Position numbers and translations under genes: made by a program
The notes under the pieces: generated by a model
Database searches by the model: none
What the model saw: the letters and a program-made list of their open reading frames with translations, nothing else
Told to the model about the DNA's origin: nothing
Part shown: positions 63,396 to 64,000 of the stretch, in pieces
How the letters are laid out: every line of letters begins with the position of its first letter
How positions within the stretch are numbered: the stretch's first letter is position 1
DNA from: Bedellia somnulentella
Lineage: Eukaryota; Arthropoda; Insecta; Lepidoptera; Bedelliidae
Length of the DNA stretch: 64,000 bases
NCBI GenBank assembly: GCA_963576735.1
Contig: OY755182.1
Location: forward strand, 3,038,001-3,102,000
Reading direction: 5' to 3'

Positions 63396-64000
63396 TAACT
63401 CGCACACTTCGGGTCCCAGGTGTGTTTACAAATTGAGCACCTTGGGATCGGGATACGTGGCTTCTGGCCTGTTTAGTTAGTTTTGTATTGACGTACGAAG
63501 AAAACAATAATAATAAATAATAATAATAAACTATCAGTATTGGTAAGTAGTGTATAAATTATTATCAGGCTCGATTGTATCTAACTTATTGTATTATTAT
63601 GATAAAAAAATAAAAACATCTTATATTAACTTATTATAACAACAATGTTAAGATGCGGTAAGTAATGTATGTATGTAATGCTGTTGGAGGAGTAATATTT
63701 GCCGCAAGCTGCTTTGATAGCATGTTAAATGTTATTGATTAATTTTTTTGGAAACTAGACTAAAATAGTTTTGCATTAAGTATGTGGTGAGCAATAAAAC
63801 ATTTATTTTTGTACGATACATTTTTATTTGTCTCTGCCCATGCACCCATAAATGAAATCTTTAACTACATTTTGAAAAAAAATGAGTCTGATTCGCACAT
63901 GGAGGATTTTGTTGTAGCAAAATAAGGATTTAAGCGAGTTAAAAACGGTACCAAGTATTATTTTGAGTAAAAATCAAACCGCTAACTTAATTTGCTTTTC
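63396..64000. other. Non-coding stretch, nothing recognised
   Basis: An (ATA)n-rich segment near 63510 and otherwise unassigned intron sequence. Confidence 0.45.

Noticed and set aside
55441..64000. A fourth exon of the Ig gene
   Set aside because: I looked for the expected continuation of Ig2 (a Y-x-C F strand with splice sites) on the plus strand and saw none; it probably lies beyond the window.

Overview
The window looks like nuclear DNA from an insect, most likely a moth or butterfly. It is AT-rich, introns and transposon debris dominate, and it carries short non-autonomous Helitrons of the type common in Lepidoptera (TC...CTAG ends inserted between A and T). I found no bacterial features, rRNA or CRISPR array. 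The only host gene I can support is one split gene on the + strand. Three exons (10137-10264, 27674-27881, 55232-55405) join in frame with canonical splice sites. They encode most of immunoglobulin domain 1 and the start of domain 2 of a neuronal cell-surface protein of the DIP/lachesin-like family. The first exons (signal peptide) and the last ones (rest of Ig2, Ig3, membrane anchor) lie outside the window, so essentially the whole window is probably transcribed as intron of this gene.

The introns (17.4 kb and 27.4 kb) are packed with retrotransposons. Main autonomous pieces: (i) a nearly complete RTE-clade LINE at 21874-24945 with one open 1016-codon frame, plus many 5'-truncated relatives (11262-12573, 14272-14540, 31564-31968, 54718-54963, 56470-58103 and others); (ii) a two-ORF CR1-group LINE at about 38640-43950 with a PHD-like finger and SGNH-like esterase in ORF1 and endonuclease plus reverse transcriptase in ORF2; (iii) the C-terminal end of a LINE with a restriction-like endonuclease at 59271-60221, followed by two strong 3' hairpins; (iv) the last 59 codons of another LINE at 5441-5620.

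The non-autonomous fraction is larger in copy number. SINE-A (about 245 bp, roughly 40 copies or pieces) ends in a CGTGAGTATATG + (TATG)n tail like that of the RTE LINEs. SINE-B (about 360 bp) has a tRNA-like head with A and B boxes and a (TTATG)n tail. Other elements are two further tRNA-derived SINE families (C and D), a palindromic tRNA element (15010-15210, 32643-32832), Helitrons, and inverted-repeat elements at 25535-25828, 53484-54003 and 61586-62998. Many insertions can be ordered in time from nested target-site duplications.

Layout: 1-10 kb upstream intron with SINEs; 10.1 kb exon; 10.3-27.6 kb intron with the intact RTE; 27.7 kb exon; 27.9-55.2 kb intron with dense SINE-A copies, the CR1-type LINE and two inverted Helitron copies; 55.2 kb exon; 55.4-64 kb with a long RTE copy, the RLE LINE end and a long-inverted-repeat element. 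The most interesting signal is that the RTE LINEs and both major SINE families share a small 3'-terminal hairpin-plus-GGCGTGA module, suggesting that the SINEs use the RTE machinery. I did not find a clearly new biochemical system. SINE-A to SINE-D are my own working labels, because I could not search repeat libraries.
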